Positions 1-9,102 of a stretch of DNA of 64,000 nucleotides are shown piece after piece. Location of the stretch: NCBI RefSeq assembly GCF_031882575.1, contig NZ_CP134772.1, positions 3,553,001 through 3,617,000 on the forward strand, read 5' to 3'. The position numbers and the translations under genes are program-made. The notes under the pieces are model-generated. The model had not been told where the DNA came from and made no database searches. It saw nothing but the letters and a program-made list of their open reading frames with translations. The stretch comes from Pseudomonas sp. VD-NE ins. Its GTDB lineage: Bacteria > Pseudomonadota > Gammaproteobacteria > Pseudomonadales > Pseudomonadaceae. Numbering within the stretch: position 1 is the stretch's first letter; each line of letters begins with the position of its first letter.

Positions 1-1317
1 GATCTGCTGATCAGTTGGCTGGTGCTGCGCGACAGCCATCACGAAATCGAAGAGGTCTACGACGCCCAACTGGCGCAAAGCGCACGCCTGCTGCAAGGCG
101 TGCTGGCGCAACGCGCACCGGGCGACAACAACTGGCAGCGACTGCATCAGGCCTTCGATCAAGCGATGAGCCGGGTCGGTGATGGCGAGGCGGCGCACCC
201 CTACGAAACCCGTTTGACGTTTCAGGTCTGGCGAAGCGATGGGCAATTGTTGATGCGCTCGGCCGAAGCGCCGGAACTCCCGGCGCCGCCGACCACTTTC
301 GGTTCTCACGACCTGATGGAAAACGGCCGCGACTGGTGCGCGTTTCTGCTCAAGGACTCGCAGCAAGGGCTGCTGATCTGGGTCGGTGAGCGCGATGACA
401 TGCGCCAGGATTTGATCGAGCGCATCGTCGGTCACACGTTGTGGCCGAGCGTGATCGGCGTGCCAGTGCTGACGATGCTGATCTGGCTGGCCATCGGCTG
501 GGGCCTGCAACCGCTGCGGACCATGGCGCAGACCATTCGCGGGCGCAACACCGACACCCTCAAACCGCTGAATTTGCGCCCCCTGCCCCACGACCTCGAA
601 CCGATGCAAACCGCGCTCAATCGCCTGTTGCAGCAGATCGACAACCTGCTGGCGCGCGAGCGACGCTTCATCGCCGACGCCGCCCACGAGTTGCGCACGC
701 CGCTGGCGATTCTGCGCATCCATGCGCAAAACGCACAGCTTGCCAGTACCGCGCAACAGCGTGAGGAGGCGCTGGAGTTTCTGGTCAGTGCGGTGGATCG
801 TGCCACCCGTATCGCCAGCCAGTTGCTGACCATGGCGCGCATTGAGCCACACCTGGCCAACCCGGAAAAAAGCCCGGTGGAGCTGACTGCGCTGGTGCGT
901 GAAGAGCTCGCCGAACTGGCGCCGCTGGCGCTGGAGAAAGACGTCGAACTGATCCTCGACGGAGACCAGCACTGTCCGGTCGACACCGACCCGGTCGCAC
1001 TCGCCATCGCCTTGCAGAACCTGGTCACCAACGCCTTGAACTTCGCCCCGCCCGGCAGCGAAGTGCGCGTACAGGTCCAACCGCAGGCATCCGGCGCGGT
1101 GTACATCAGCGTCGAAGATGCTGGGCCCGGTATCAACGAAGAGGATTACCCACGACTGTTCGAGCGTTTCTACAGCCACGGTCACGCCAATGGCGCCGGA
1201 CTGGGACTGGCGATTGTGCAAATGATCGTCAGCAAGATCGACAGCACCTTGCAGCTGTACAACCTGCCCCGGGGCGGCTTGTGCGCAGAACTGCGCATCA
1301 ACGAGCGGCCGGCGTGA
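1..1317 (+). CDS. Two-component sensor histidine kinase (5' end outside window)
   Basis: This is an inner-membrane sensor kinase of the QseC/TctE type. The reading frame is already open at base 1 and no good start is visible, so the N-terminus and first membrane helix lie upstream. What can be seen is a periplasmic sensor segment, a second membrane helix (around bases 460-510, LWPSVIGVPVLTMLIWLAIG), a HAMP-like linker, a HisKA domain with the phospho-acceptor His in DAAHELRTPLAIL, an N box (NLVTNALNF), and ATP-lid glycines in EDAGPGI and GAGLGLAIV. Such kinases are normally encoded just downstream of their OmpR-type response regulator, which would lie off the left edge. The signal sensed cannot be read from the sequence. 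Confidence 0.9.
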   Translation, partial: DLLISWLVLRDSHHEIEEVYDAQLAQSARLLQGVLAQRAPGDNNWQRLHQAFDQAMSRVGDGEAAHPYETRLTFQVWRSDGQLLMRSAEAPELPAPPTTFGSHDLMENGRDWCAFLLKDSQQGLLIWVGERDDMRQDLIERIVGHTLWPSVIGVPVLTMLIWLAIGWGLQPLRTMAQTIRGRNTDTLKPLNLRPLPHDLEPMQTALNRLLQQIDNLLARERRFIADAAHELRTPLAILRIHAQNAQLASTAQQREEALEFLVSAVDRATRIASQLLTMARIEPHLANPEKSPVELTALVREELAELAPLALEKDVELILDGDQHCPVDTDPVALAIALQNLVTNALNFAPPGSEVRVQVQPQASGAVYISVEDAGPGINEEDYPRLFERFYSHGHANGAGLGLAIVQMIVSKIDSTLQLYNLPRGGLCAELRINERPA

Positions 1318-1389
1318 CTTGTCAAACCTGATTGCCGATGCCGTGGTTTTGACGAAATTTTCATGTTTGCCCACATAAGATCCGCAGCC

Positions 1390-1545
1390 TCGTTGGGGAG
1401 TAGCCTGTTTCCGAGCCTTTCGGAAGCGTTCGTATCAACATTCTCGGCAACACGCCGTGGTACGAACACCTTTTGGTTGGTGAGACCGACGACACATCCA
1501 TGCCTAACGTCGGGCGTGTGGTTGTGTCGTTGACTCATAGCCCGA
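1390..1545 (+). promoter_or_regulatory. yybP-ykoY manganese riboswitch
   Basis: The leader of mntP carries the hallmark GGGGAGTAGCC (1395-1405), a small hairpin TCCGA/TCGGA just after it, a perfect 7-bp stem GTTCGTA (1428-1434) with TACGAAC (1461-1467), the internal TCAACATTCTCGG segment that matches the metal-sensing loop, and a closing CATAGCCCGAC near 1536. yybP-ykoY RNAs bind Mn2+ and switch on manganese exporters, and mntP is the classical target. No strong terminator is seen between the element and the start codon, so control at translation initiation is the more likely mode (inference). Confidence 0.87.
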
Positions 1546-1561
1546 CTGGAAGTGTGCCCCC

Positions 1562-2125
1562 GTGAATCCTGTTTCCCTGATCTTCCTCGCTCTGGCCATG
1601 TCCACCGATGCGTTCGCCGCCGCCATCGGCAAAGGCTCCAGCCTGCACAAACCGCGTCTCACTGAAGCCCTGCGTACCGGTCTGATCTTCGGTGTGATCG
1701 AAGCCATCACGCCCATCATCGGCTGGCTGATCGGCCAGGCGGCCACCCGCTGGGTCGCCGAATGGGACCACTGGATCGCCTTCACCCTGCTGCTGATTCT
1801 CGGCCTGCACATGATCTACAACGGTCTGAAACACGAAGAAGAGGAAGAAGAAAAACCGGGCTCGCACTCCTTCCTGATTCTTGCGGTCACCGCGTTTGCT
1901 ACCAGCATCGATGCCCTCGCCGTCGGTGTCGGTCTGGCGTTTGTCGACGTGAATATCTGGGTCGCGGCGGCAGCGATCGGTCTGGCGACCATGACCATGG
2001 TGACCCTTGGCGTGATGCTCGGCCGAGTGCTCGGCGCGGTCGTCGGCAAGCGTGCGGAAATCGTCGGTGGCGTGGTGCTGATGATTGTTGGTGCAACGAT
2101 TCTGTATGAGCACCTGGCGGTCTGA
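1562..2125 (+). CDS. mntP: Manganese efflux pump MntP
   Basis: MntP exports Mn2+ across the inner membrane and protects against manganese toxicity. The 187-residue product has the family length (about 188), six hydrophobic segments in two repeated halves, the family N-terminus [20 protein letters not shown] with its conserved Asp, and the matching second-half motif [13 protein letters not shown]. An acidic loop EEEEEE near residue 95 separates the halves. The start is a GTG with GGAAG a few bases upstream. It lies directly behind a manganese riboswitch, so expression should rise with cellular Mn2+. Confidence 0.95.
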   Translation: MNPVSLIFLALAMSTDAFAAAIGKGSSLHKPRLTEALRTGLIFGVIEAITPIIGWLIGQAATRWVAEWDHWIAFTLLLILGLHMIYNGLKHEEEEEEKPGSHSFLILAVTAFATSIDALAVGVGLAFVDVNIWVAAAAIGLATMTMVTLGVMLGRVLGAVVGKRAEIVGGVVLMIVGATILYEHLAV

Positions 2126-2126
2126 T

Positions 2127-2843
2127 TCAACCGCAGGTCAGCGTCGCCAGCGTCAAGGCGTTGCCGAGTGCGGCACCGCTGGCGGTGTTGTCAAAAATAC
2201 ACCAGGTCGCGGCACCTGCCGCGGCCGCTGATTGCAGGGCTTGCGCGAGGTTTTGCAGATAAGCGGAATCGTAGGCGCTGTGGTAAATGCGCGGTGAGCC
2301 GTGCAGTCGCCAGTATTTCGTGTCTGTCCAGCCGATTGGCGAAGCATCGGTGCTGATGCGCGAGGGATCGACTGCCGCTTGGGCAATCTGATGCGTCATC
2401 AGCATCGGCTCGGCGCTGATCCATGATTCGTGCCTTGGTTCGAGCACCACGACGCCGGAAAACCGCTGACGCAATGTCGTGAAAAAGGCTTCGGCGACGG
2501 CTTCGTCGAACGCCAGCGATGGCGGTAATTGCACCAATAGGCAGCCCAGCCGATCTCCCAACCCGCCGCACTCAGCCAGAAATATGTCCAGCGCTGACTC
2601 GCAGTTCGCCAGACGCAATTCATGGCTGATGTGTTTGGGTATTTTCACCGAAAAGCGAAAGTCTTCCGGTACGCCATCGGCCCAGCGTTCATAGGTTTGC
2701 CGACGATGCGGACGGTAGAAAGAGCTGTTGATTTCCACGCCGTTGAATCGTGCCGCATAGCGCTGCAAATGCGTGCCTTCCGCCGGGAACTCCGGCCAAT
2801 GTTCGCGCCCCAGACTCCAGCCTGCACAGCCAATGAAAATCAT
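2127..2843 (-). CDS. DUF72 family protein (YecE-like)
   Basis: This 238-residue protein belongs to the DUF72/YecE family, a TIM-barrel-like fold of unknown activity. The recognisable N-terminus is IGCAGWSL, followed by YAARFNGVEINSSFYR, the FRFSVKIPKHISHEL strand-turn segment and, later, YWRLHGSPRIYHSAYD and the terminal WCIFDNTASGAALGNA. The gene is convergent with mntP, with one base between the stop codons. No role can be assigned from context. Confidence 0.88.
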   Translation of the reverse strand: MIFIGCAGWSLGREHWPEFPAEGTHLQRYAARFNGVEINSSFYRPHRRQTYERWADGVPEDFRFSVKIPKHISHELRLANCESALDIFLAECGGLGDRLGCLLVQLPPSLAFDEAVAEAFFTTLRQRFSGVVVLEPRHESWISAEPMLMTHQIAQAAVDPSRISTDASPIGWTDTKYWRLHGSPRIYHSAYDSAYLQNLAQALQSAAAAGAATWCIFDNTASGAALGNALTLATLTCG

Positions 2844-2861
2844 CAGTGCACCTTCCGCTCA

Positions 2862-2896
2862 TTGATCGTTCCCACGCTCTGCGTGGGAACGATCAA
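2862..2896. repeat. Perfect 16-bp inverted repeat (Pseudomonas intergenic palindrome)
   Basis: The arms TTGATCGTTCCCACGC (2862-2877) and GCGTGGGAACGATCAA (2881-2896) match perfectly around a 3-base loop. No U-tract follows, so it looks like a dispersed palindrome rather than a classical intrinsic terminator, although it may block transcription between the two minus-strand genes on either side. Confidence 0.8.
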
Positions 2897-2913
2897 ACCT
2901 GTGTGTTAACCGG

Positions 2914-4701
2914 TCATTTCTTGCCGGGCAACACCGCGCCAAGTACCTGCTTGGCGGTTTGCACGATCACTCCGGCCTCATCCGGATCGCCCTTGAGCAA
3001 CGTCGTGGCGAATTTCTTCGCCTGTTCAAGCTTGATGTGCGGCGGCAATGGCGGCACGTTCGGGTCAGTCTTGAACTCGATGACCACCGGCACTTCCGAG
3101 GCCAGTGCCTTTTCCCAGGCCGCGGCGACGTCTTCTTCGCGATCGACAAAAATGCCTTTCAGGCCAATGGAGATGGCGAACAAGTGATACGGCACATCCG
3201 GAATGCTTTGCGAGGCTTCGAACTTCGGATCGCCCTCCATCACCCGCTGCTCCCACGTGACCTGATTGAGGTCCTCGTTGTTGAATACCGCGCAGATCCA
3301 TTTCGGACTCGCCCATTGCCGCCAGTATTTGGCGACGGTGATCAGTTCGGCCATGTTGTTCATCTGCATTGCGCCATCGCCCACCAGCGCAATGACCGAA
3401 CGCTCGGGATAAGCAAACTTGGCGGCAATCGCATAAGGCACAGCGGCGCCCATGGACGCGAGGCCACCGGATAATGAGCACTGCATGCCACGGCGGATTT
3501 TCAGGTCACGGGCAAACCAGTTGGCGCAGGAGCCGGAGTCGCTGGTGATGATTGCGTTATCGGGCAGGCGCGGCGACAACTCGTACACCACCCTTTGCGG
3601 GTTGACCGGATCGGCTTTGGCCATCGCCCGTTTTTCCAGGGTTTTCTCCCAGCTACCGCGCCAGCCTTCGACTTTCTTGCGCCACTTGTTTGAGGTTTTC
3701 TGTTCAAGTAGCGGCAACAACGCAGCGAGGGTTTCCGCCGAATCACCGACCAGATTGACCTCCATCGGATAGCGCAGGCTGAGCATGTCGGGCTGCAAAT
3801 CGATCTGCACGCCGCGCGCCTGACCTTCCTTGGGCAGGAACTCCGAGTACGGAAAACCCGAACCGATCATCAGCAAAGTGTCGCATTCGTTCATCAGCTT
3901 GTAGCTCGGTTCGGTGCCGAGCAGGCCGATGCTGCCGGTGACCCAAGGCAAATCGTCCGGCAACACGGCTTTGCCCAACAGCGCTTTGGCGACGCCGGCG
4001 CCGAGTTTTTCCGCCACCGCGATGACCTGATCCGTCGCCTGCAAAGCACCCGCTCCGACCAGAATCGCGACCTTCTCTCCCGCATTCAAAACATCGGCGG
4101 CACGCTGCAGATCGGCGTCATACGGCACTACTTTCGGTTTCGTGTACCCCACCCCGGAATGCGCGGTGCCATGTTCGCGAGCCGGTGCTTGGTATTTCAG
4201 CGCCTGCAAATCGTTGGGCAGAATCAGCGCGGTTACCCGCCGTTCGCCCACGGCCGTGCGCACCGCTCGATCAAGCAAATGCCGCACCTGCGAAGGTGCC
4301 GACGCCTGCTGCACAAATGCCCCGGCGACATCCTTGAACATCGACACCAGATCCAGCTCTTGCTGGTAGTGACTGCCCAGCGCGGTGCGTGCTTGCTGAC
4401 CGACGATGGCCAGCACTGGCATGTGGTCCATGCGCGCGTCGTAGAGGCCGGTGATCAGGTGCGAGGCACCTGGCCCGGAGGTGGCGATGCACACACCCAA
4501 CTCACCGGTGAACTTGGCATGTGCCGAGGCCATGAACGCGGCCATTTCTTCATGCCGCGCCTGAACGAATTCGATCTTTCCCTTGGCCCGGCTGAGCGCG
4601 CCGAACACACCGTTGATGCCATCCCCCGGATAGCCAAAAATCCGCGTAACACCCCACTCGCTGAGCCGTTCAACCAGAAAATCTCCCACTGTCATCGTCA
4701 T
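2914..4701 (-). CDS. Thiamine-pyrophosphate enzyme, pyruvate oxidase / PoxB-like
   Basis: The 595-residue product has the three-domain plan of TPP-dependent 2-oxoacid enzymes: an N-terminal Pyr domain with the catalytic Glu in ARHEEMAAF, a central FAD/nucleotide-type domain (VAILVGAGAL, TLLMIGSGFPYSEF), and a C-terminal PP domain with the metal/TPP motif VGDGAMQMNNMAEL. Closest in plan is pyruvate:quinone oxidoreductase, which decarboxylates pyruvate to acetate and CO2; an acetolactate-synthase-like role is the alternative. The ATG at 4701 is preceded by GAGGA at good spacing; the frame is open 50 codons further up but without a ribosome site. The C-terminal tail resembles the membrane-binding end of PoxB only loosely. 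Confidence 0.85.
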   Translation of the reverse strand: MTMTVGDFLVERLSEWGVTRIFGYPGDGINGVFGALSRAKGKIEFVQARHEEMAAFMASAHAKFTGELGVCIATSGPGASHLITGLYDARMDHMPVLAIVGQQARTALGSHYQQELDLVSMFKDVAGAFVQQASAPSQVRHLLDRAVRTAVGERRVTALILPNDLQALKYQAPAREHGTAHSGVGYTKPKVVPYDADLQRAADVLNAGEKVAILVGAGALQATDQVIAVAEKLGAGVAKALLGKAVLPDDLPWVTGSIGLLGTEPSYKLMNECDTLLMIGSGFPYSEFLPKEGQARGVQIDLQPDMLSLRYPMEVNLVGDSAETLAALLPLLEQKTSNKWRKKVEGWRGSWEKTLEKRAMAKADPVNPQRVVYELSPRLPDNAIITSDSGSCANWFARDLKIRRGMQCSLSGGLASMGAAVPYAIAAKFAYPERSVIALVGDGAMQMNNMAELITVAKYWRQWASPKWICAVFNNEDLNQVTWEQRVMEGDPKFEASQSIPDVPYHLFAISIGLKGIFVDREEDVAAAWEKALASEVPVVIEFKTDPNVPPLPPHIKLEQAKKFATTLLKGDPDEAGVIVQTAKQVLGAVLPGKK

Positions 4702-4880
4702 CTCGATCCTCGTCTTTCTCCGCTGCATGGAGCTGTCCCGGCAGAACATCTGCCGGAAGGTGTAAGGGTCTGGACAGTTGGGTGGTTGGCGAAGTTTCGA
4801 TTGATTGCTCGACGAGTTTTTCTGAGGCAAGTGCGCGTTGTGGCTGTCCACCCTTTAGCCGTTGAATAAGCGGCGCGGCC

Positions 4881-4948
4881 ATTCGCGAGCAGGCTCGCTC
4901 CCACAAGGGGATTGCGGTCTGAATGTGGGAGCGAGCCTGCTCGCGAAT
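4881..4948. repeat. REPIN (inverted REP pair)
   Basis: Two inverted copies of the ATTCGCGAGCAGGCTCGCTC-type REP sequence face each other at 4881-4905 and 4924-4948 with a short spacer. This is the standard REP doublet of fluorescent pseudomonads, mobilised in trans by RAYT transposases. It sits between the divergent pyruvate oxidase-like gene and the cupin gene. Confidence 0.9.
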
Positions 4949-4990
4949 GCGCCAGAACAGTCAATACAGACGTCAGATCTGGAGAACAGC

Positions 4991-5497
4991 ATGCCCACGC
5001 CCGTACGAACCCTGCTACTGAAACGCAACGACTGGGTCCCGAACAACCCGCGTCTGCCGGTGTTGATCTACCCACAAGCGATTGAACTCAACGGCAGCGA
5101 TCCCGCCGCCCTGTTCGAACAAACCTTCCGCGCCAACGGCTGGCCGCCGCAATGGCGCTACGGGGTTTATGACTTCCATCACTATCACACCGAAGGCCAT
5201 GAAGTACTGGGCATTGCAGCTGGCCATGCGCAGTTGATGCTGGGCGGCCCCGACGGGCCTGTTGTGCCGATCAGCGCTGGTGATGTGTTGCTGCTGCCTG
5301 CCGGCACCGGCCATTGCAACTTGGGTAGCAGCGACGATTTTCTAGTGGTCGGAGCCTATCCGCCGGGCCAGCATGCCGATATCTGTCGCGAAGCCCCCAA
5401 TCGCGAGCAATTGGAAAGCATTTCGATGTTGCCGTTTCCGCAGACCGATCCCGTGCAGGGAGCCCAGGGTGCGGTCGGGCAATATTGGCGCGAGTAA
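4991..5497 (+). CDS. Cupin-domain protein
   Basis: The 168-residue protein carries a single cupin barrel. The metal-binding motif 1 is visible as FHHYHTEGHEVLGIAAGHAQLMLG (two His, Glu, His pattern HYHTEGHE), and motif 2 as GDVLLLPAGTGHCNLG. It resembles the YjlB group of cupins, whose substrate is unknown. The ATG at 4991 follows GGAGAA by five bases; the open frame upstream runs through the REPIN and is not coding. Confidence 0.85.
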   Translation: MPTPVRTLLLKRNDWVPNNPRLPVLIYPQAIELNGSDPAALFEQTFRANGWPPQWRYGVYDFHHYHTEGHEVLGIAAGHAQLMLGGPDGPVVPISAGDVLLLPAGTGHCNLGSSDDFLVVGAYPPGQHADICREAPNREQLESISMLPFPQTDPVQGAQGAVGQYWRE

Positions 5498-5500
5498 TCC

Positions 5501-5749
5501 TCAGTGATGCGGGTGCACCGTCCATGCGACCAGTTTGATCACAATCGGCCGCACGATGAGGATGCACAGGAACGCCGCAGGCATCGCCAGCTTGTAGGCG
5601 TGCAACGCATTATTCAGGTAATCGTTATCAATGCCGGAGTTGGCGGCAGTGATCACCAGCGACATCAGAAACGCCATGATCGTCGCCATGTACAGCGCAA
5701 ACACATACGGTGTGGCACGTGGCGACAGTTTGCGGCGACTGACGATCAA
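5501..5749 (-). CDS. DUF2798 small membrane protein, possibly 5'-frameshifted
   Basis: The product is an 82-residue integral membrane protein with two hydrophobic helices (YVFALYMATIMAFLMSLVIT and PAAFLCILIVRPIVIKL) and the C-terminal VHPHH, as in DUF2798 proteins. In this frame the first usable start is a TTG at 5749 with no clear ribosome site. A better start (ATG in MEKPYELTDKL) lies in the neighbouring frame just upstream, and ATG-AAT-TAA in the gene's own frame is closed at once. The 5' end may therefore carry a small frameshift. Confidence 0.72.
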   Translation of the reverse strand: MIVSRRKLSPRATPYVFALYMATIMAFLMSLVITAANSGIDNDYLNNALHAYKLAMPAAFLCILIVRPIVIKLVAWTVHPHH

Positions 5750-5899
5750 GGCTTCGGAGCTTGTCGGTTAATTCATAGGGCTTTTCCATCCATTGACAGG
5801 GAGACCGCACGTTAGCAAGGCTGTCCCCGCGTAACTAGACGCTCAACCGCAGGTACTTTATAAAGCAGAACTTACGAATCAACCCTCAACGGGGCATGG

Positions 5900-6811
5900 A
5901 TGAATCTGTTAGCGGCGATTGCCAGTTTTATCAAAGTGGTCGAAGCCGGCTCGATTGTCGGCGCCGCCAAGACGCTGGGCGTCAGTGCGGCGGCGGTGAG
6001 CCAGACGCTCAATCGGCTGGAAGCGCACCTCGGCGTACGTCTGCTGCAACGCACCACGCGCAGCATGGCGCTCACCGAAAACGGCGCGGCGTATTACGAG
6101 AAAGTCCGGCGCATCGCTGCCGATCTGGAAGCCGCGCAAAGTTCGATCAGCCACGATGAAACCGAGCTGCAAGGCCGGCTGAGCATTGCCTCCACCTCAG
6201 CGTTCGGCCGCCATGTACTGGCGTCGCTGATTGCCGGTTTCGCCGCACTGCACCCGCGCCTGCTCATCGAACTCTCGACCACCAATGGCAAGATCAATCA
6301 CATCCAGGACGGCATCGATCTGAGCCTGCGGATCAAGCCGCAACTGGAGGACGGCATCGTCGCGCGCAAGATCGTTTCGCTGCCCTTCATCATGTGCGCC
6401 GCACCGGCTTATCTTCAGCGCGCCGGGTGGCCACAATCGCCAGATGACTTACACAACCATGCCTGCCTGGCGTTTCGTTATCCTCTGGACGGGCGCTTTC
6501 TGCGCTGGAGTTTTATCCGCGACGGCAAGCATTTCGACGCCAATATCAATGCCACCGCCATCAGTGATGACATCGATGCGCTGGCGCAAATGGCGGTCAA
6601 TGGCGCCGGCGTCACTCGACTGGCGGAGTTCGTCGCCGCGCCTTATCTGGCGAGCGGGCAATTGGTGCCGCTGTTTGAACACAGCGTCGTCCAGCCGATG
6701 GACATCTACGCCTGCGTACAGGAACGCGCGGCGATGACGACCAAGGTCAAAGCCTTTCTGGACTATTTGACGGCACATCTGGCCACACGCTGGCCGATGG
6801 AAAATGTTTAA
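5900..6811 (+). CDS. LysR-family transcriptional regulator
   Basis: The 303-residue protein has a winged helix-turn-helix at residues 1-60 (SFIKVVEAGSIVGAAKTLGVSAAAVSQTLNRLE) and a periplasmic-binding-protein-like effector domain from about residue 90. It is divergent from the DUF2798 gene and points toward the hydrolase and GFA genes downstream, which are its most likely targets by position. The ATG at 5900 is used; another ATG lies four bases upstream in a different frame. Confidence 0.9.
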   Translation: MNLLAAIASFIKVVEAGSIVGAAKTLGVSAAAVSQTLNRLEAHLGVRLLQRTTRSMALTENGAAYYEKVRRIAADLEAAQSSISHDETELQGRLSIASTSAFGRHVLASLIAGFAALHPRLLIELSTTNGKINHIQDGIDLSLRIKPQLEDGIVARKIVSLPFIMCAAPAYLQRAGWPQSPDDLHNHACLAFRYPLDGRFLRWSFIRDGKHFDANINATAISDDIDALAQMAVNGAGVTRLAEFVAAPYLASGQLVPLFEHSVVQPMDIYACVQERAAMTTKVKAFLDYLTAHLATRWPMENV

Positions 6812-6899
6812 GACGCAGGGCTCAAAGAGGCTCGCCGAAGTGCGCGAAATCGGGCAAAGTCCACCACGCCCGTCCTGCCCGTCACGGAAGATAACAACA

Positions 6900-7976
6900 A
6901 TGAAAAAGTCTTTTGGCGCTCTGCTATTGATCTGCTTGAGCAGCTACGTATTCGCTGACACCCGCCCCGTCGGTTTCCAGTACGCCACGCTGGCGGATCC
7001 GCACAACGAACGCCCGCTGGAAATGGTCGTCTGGTACCCGAGTGCGAACTCCGATGCGACGCCCCAATTGTTCGGCGACAACCCGGTCTTCGTCGGCGCC
7101 CCTGCGGTGCTCGACGCCCCAGCCGCCACGGGCGAGCATCCCTTGGTAGTGCTTTCCCACGGCTATGGCGGAAGCTGGATCAACCAGACGTGGCTGGCCA
7201 GTGCGCTGGCCCATCAGGGTTACATCGTCGCCGCCGTCAACCATCCCGGCACCACCAGCCGCGACCGCAGCCCACATGCAGCGGCGCAACTGTGGCAACG
7301 CCCCGTTGACCTCAGCCGCGCCATTGATGCGGTGACGGCGCAACCGGGTAAATTCGGCACGGTGGCCAAGGATCGAATTGCCGTTATCGGCCATTCCCTC
7401 GGCGGCTGGACGGTGCTGGAAAGCGGCGGTGCGCGCTTCGACCCCAAGCGCTTTGCCGACGACTGCAAAGTCCAAACGCAATTGATCAGTTGCACGGCGT
7501 ACCAACAGATGAACACTGAAAGCACGGCGCAAGCGAAAGCTCAGCTTGCCGCCGATTGGCGTGACAAGCGCATCACTGCCGTGGTTTCACTGGATCTGGG
7601 CCTGTCGCGCGGAATGACCGACGCCAGTCTGGCGGCCTACCCCGTGCCGATTCTGGTGATCGCCACCGGCGTACCGTCGAAAGAACTGCCCGCGCAGCTG
7701 GAATCCGTCGACCTCGCCAAACGCCTGCCAAAAACCTCATCACGCCTGGTCGAGATCAGCGACGCCAGTCATTTCACCTTCATGGCGATCTGCAAACCTG
7801 GCGCGGTAGCCATGCTCGATAAAGACGTACCGGGCGACAGCATCATCTGCACCGATGGCGAGGGCGGCCGCCCACGCGCAGAGATCCAGCAACAGGTGAT
7901 TTCCCTGATTACCGGGTTTCTGACGCCGTCACCTGACCGCTTGAAACCAGCCATCACTTACCAGGAACCCCGATAA
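6900..7976 (+). CDS. Secreted alpha/beta hydrolase (dienelactone hydrolase / PAF-acetylhydrolase-like)
   Basis: The 358-residue protein begins with a signal peptide (MKKSFGALLLICLSSYVFA) and continues as an alpha/beta hydrolase. The nucleophile elbow is GHSLGGW, preceded by an oxyanion strand PLVVLSHGYGGSW, and a late His is present in DASHFTFM. Such enzymes are predicted to hydrolyse esters or lactones in the periplasm; the substrate is unknown. GGAAG precedes the ATG at 6900 by nine bases. The next gene starts two bases after its stop, so the pair is probably co-transcribed. Confidence 0.85.
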   Translation: MKKSFGALLLICLSSYVFADTRPVGFQYATLADPHNERPLEMVVWYPSANSDATPQLFGDNPVFVGAPAVLDAPAATGEHPLVVLSHGYGGSWINQTWLASALAHQGYIVAAVNHPGTTSRDRSPHAAAQLWQRPVDLSRAIDAVTAQPGKFGTVAKDRIAVIGHSLGGWTVLESGGARFDPKRFADDCKVQTQLISCTAYQQMNTESTAQAKAQLAADWRDKRITAVVSLDLGLSRGMTDASLAAYPVPILVIATGVPSKELPAQLESVDLAKRLPKTSSRLVEISDASHFTFMAICKPGAVAMLDKDVPGDSIICTDGEGGRPRAEIQQQVISLITGFLTPSPDRLKPAITYQEPR

Positions 7977-7978
7977 CA

Positions 7979-8389
7979 ATGCTCACGCCCTCCCCTCAGA
8001 CCTTCCGGGGCAGTTGCCTGTGCGGAGCGGTGAAGTACCAGATTCGCTCACGGCCCAAAGCGCTTTCGCACTGCCATTGCAGCCAATGCCGCAAAAGTCA
8101 CGGCGCGGCATTCGCCAGCTATGGCAGCGTGCTGCGTCAGAATCTGGAGTTGTTGGAGGGCGCCGATCAGGTCAAGTCGTATCAATCTTCTGAATCGGTA
8201 CAGCGCCAGTTCTGTTCGCACTGCGGTTCATCGCTGTTCTGGGCAAACAATCAGGGCGAGTACAGCGGCTGGATCTCTGTCGCGTTGGGTACGCTGGACA
8301 CGACGTACACCACGGAAAAACAGCAACACGTCGAAGTGACGTCGAAGGCACCGTGGTTTGAAATCAAGGATCAATGGCCGCAGCGCTGA
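7979..8389 (+). CDS. GFA-family zinc protein (CENP-V/GFA domain)
   Basis: The 136-residue protein has the glutathione-dependent formaldehyde-activating (GFA) fold. Zinc-binding cysteines are visible as GSCLCGAV, HCHCSQCRKSHG and FCSHCGSSL. The family was named for S-hydroxymethylglutathione synthesis, but most members have no proven activity. It starts two bases after the hydrolase stop with GGAA as ribosome site, which suggests a two-gene operon. Confidence 0.9.
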   Translation: MLTPSPQTFRGSCLCGAVKYQIRSRPKALSHCHCSQCRKSHGAAFASYGSVLRQNLELLEGADQVKSYQSSESVQRQFCSHCGSSLFWANNQGEYSGWISVALGTLDTTYTTEKQQHVEVTSKAPWFEIKDQWPQR

Positions 8390-8488
8390 GGCTGATCACC
8401 TGCCAATCCTCGCTGAGCGTGCTCGCACGCTGCGTTAATCCTTCTGCTTAACTGGTTCGTTGCAGTTCTTCTTTTCAGGAGGCCAGCG

Positions 8489-8977
8489 ATGAGAACGATA
8501 AAACTCACGGTCATGCTCTTGGCCGCCAGCCTGCTCGGCTGTGCGGGCTCTTCGAACCCCGGCACCAGCGTGCCGTTGACCGCCACCCGGCAAAACAGCG
8601 GACAGATCGGCAACGTCACGCTCGCCGACTGGGGCAAGGACACCGGTTTCAGTTTCTTCATCAGCGGTGCGCCCAGCGGCGCCTCGCTGCCGTTGCGTCT
8701 GTACGCGTTCGTCTACAAGGGCAGTTGCGCGCAGCCCGGGCCAGTGGCCTACGCGATGAACGACAAGGTCACCACCGAACGCCAGCCAGTGCGCGGCTGG
8801 GCCTTTTCGCGCAGCGCCCCGGTCAGCCTGTCGACGTTGTTGACCGGCGAGTACGCCATCGTGGTACGCACCGCAGCGACCGATGGCAACGTGGATATTT
8901 TCTGCGGCGATATCCGTCAGGCAGACAAGATGAATGACACGGCGGGTCAATCGCAGAGCAAATCGCCTCCGAGCTGA
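8489..8977 (+). CDS. Hypothetical lipoprotein
   Basis: The 162-residue product starts with a lipoprotein signal peptide ending in LLGCAGSS, so Cys is the likely lipidated residue. The mature part contains a beta-rich core (GFSFFISGAPSGASLPLRLYAFVYKGSC) and two further Cys residues that could form a disulfide. CAGGAGG lies nine bases before the ATG. I do not recognise the family. Confidence 0.72.
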   Translation: MRTIKLTVMLLAASLLGCAGSSNPGTSVPLTATRQNSGQIGNVTLADWGKDTGFSFFISGAPSGASLPLRLYAFVYKGSCAQPGPVAYAMNDKVTTERQPVRGWAFSRSAPVSLSTLLTGEYAIVVRTAATDGNVDIFCGDIRQADKMNDTAGQSQSKSPPS

Positions 8978-9102
8978 CGACTGCCAGCGCTCATCGCTTG
9001 CCGCTCAATCCATCGCCCTCTGGAATACACAGCGGGTTCTGTGGTGTCCTGTCTATTATCAGCGAGGTATTTTTTCCACTTGCCAACGATGAGGCCCCTT
9101 AA

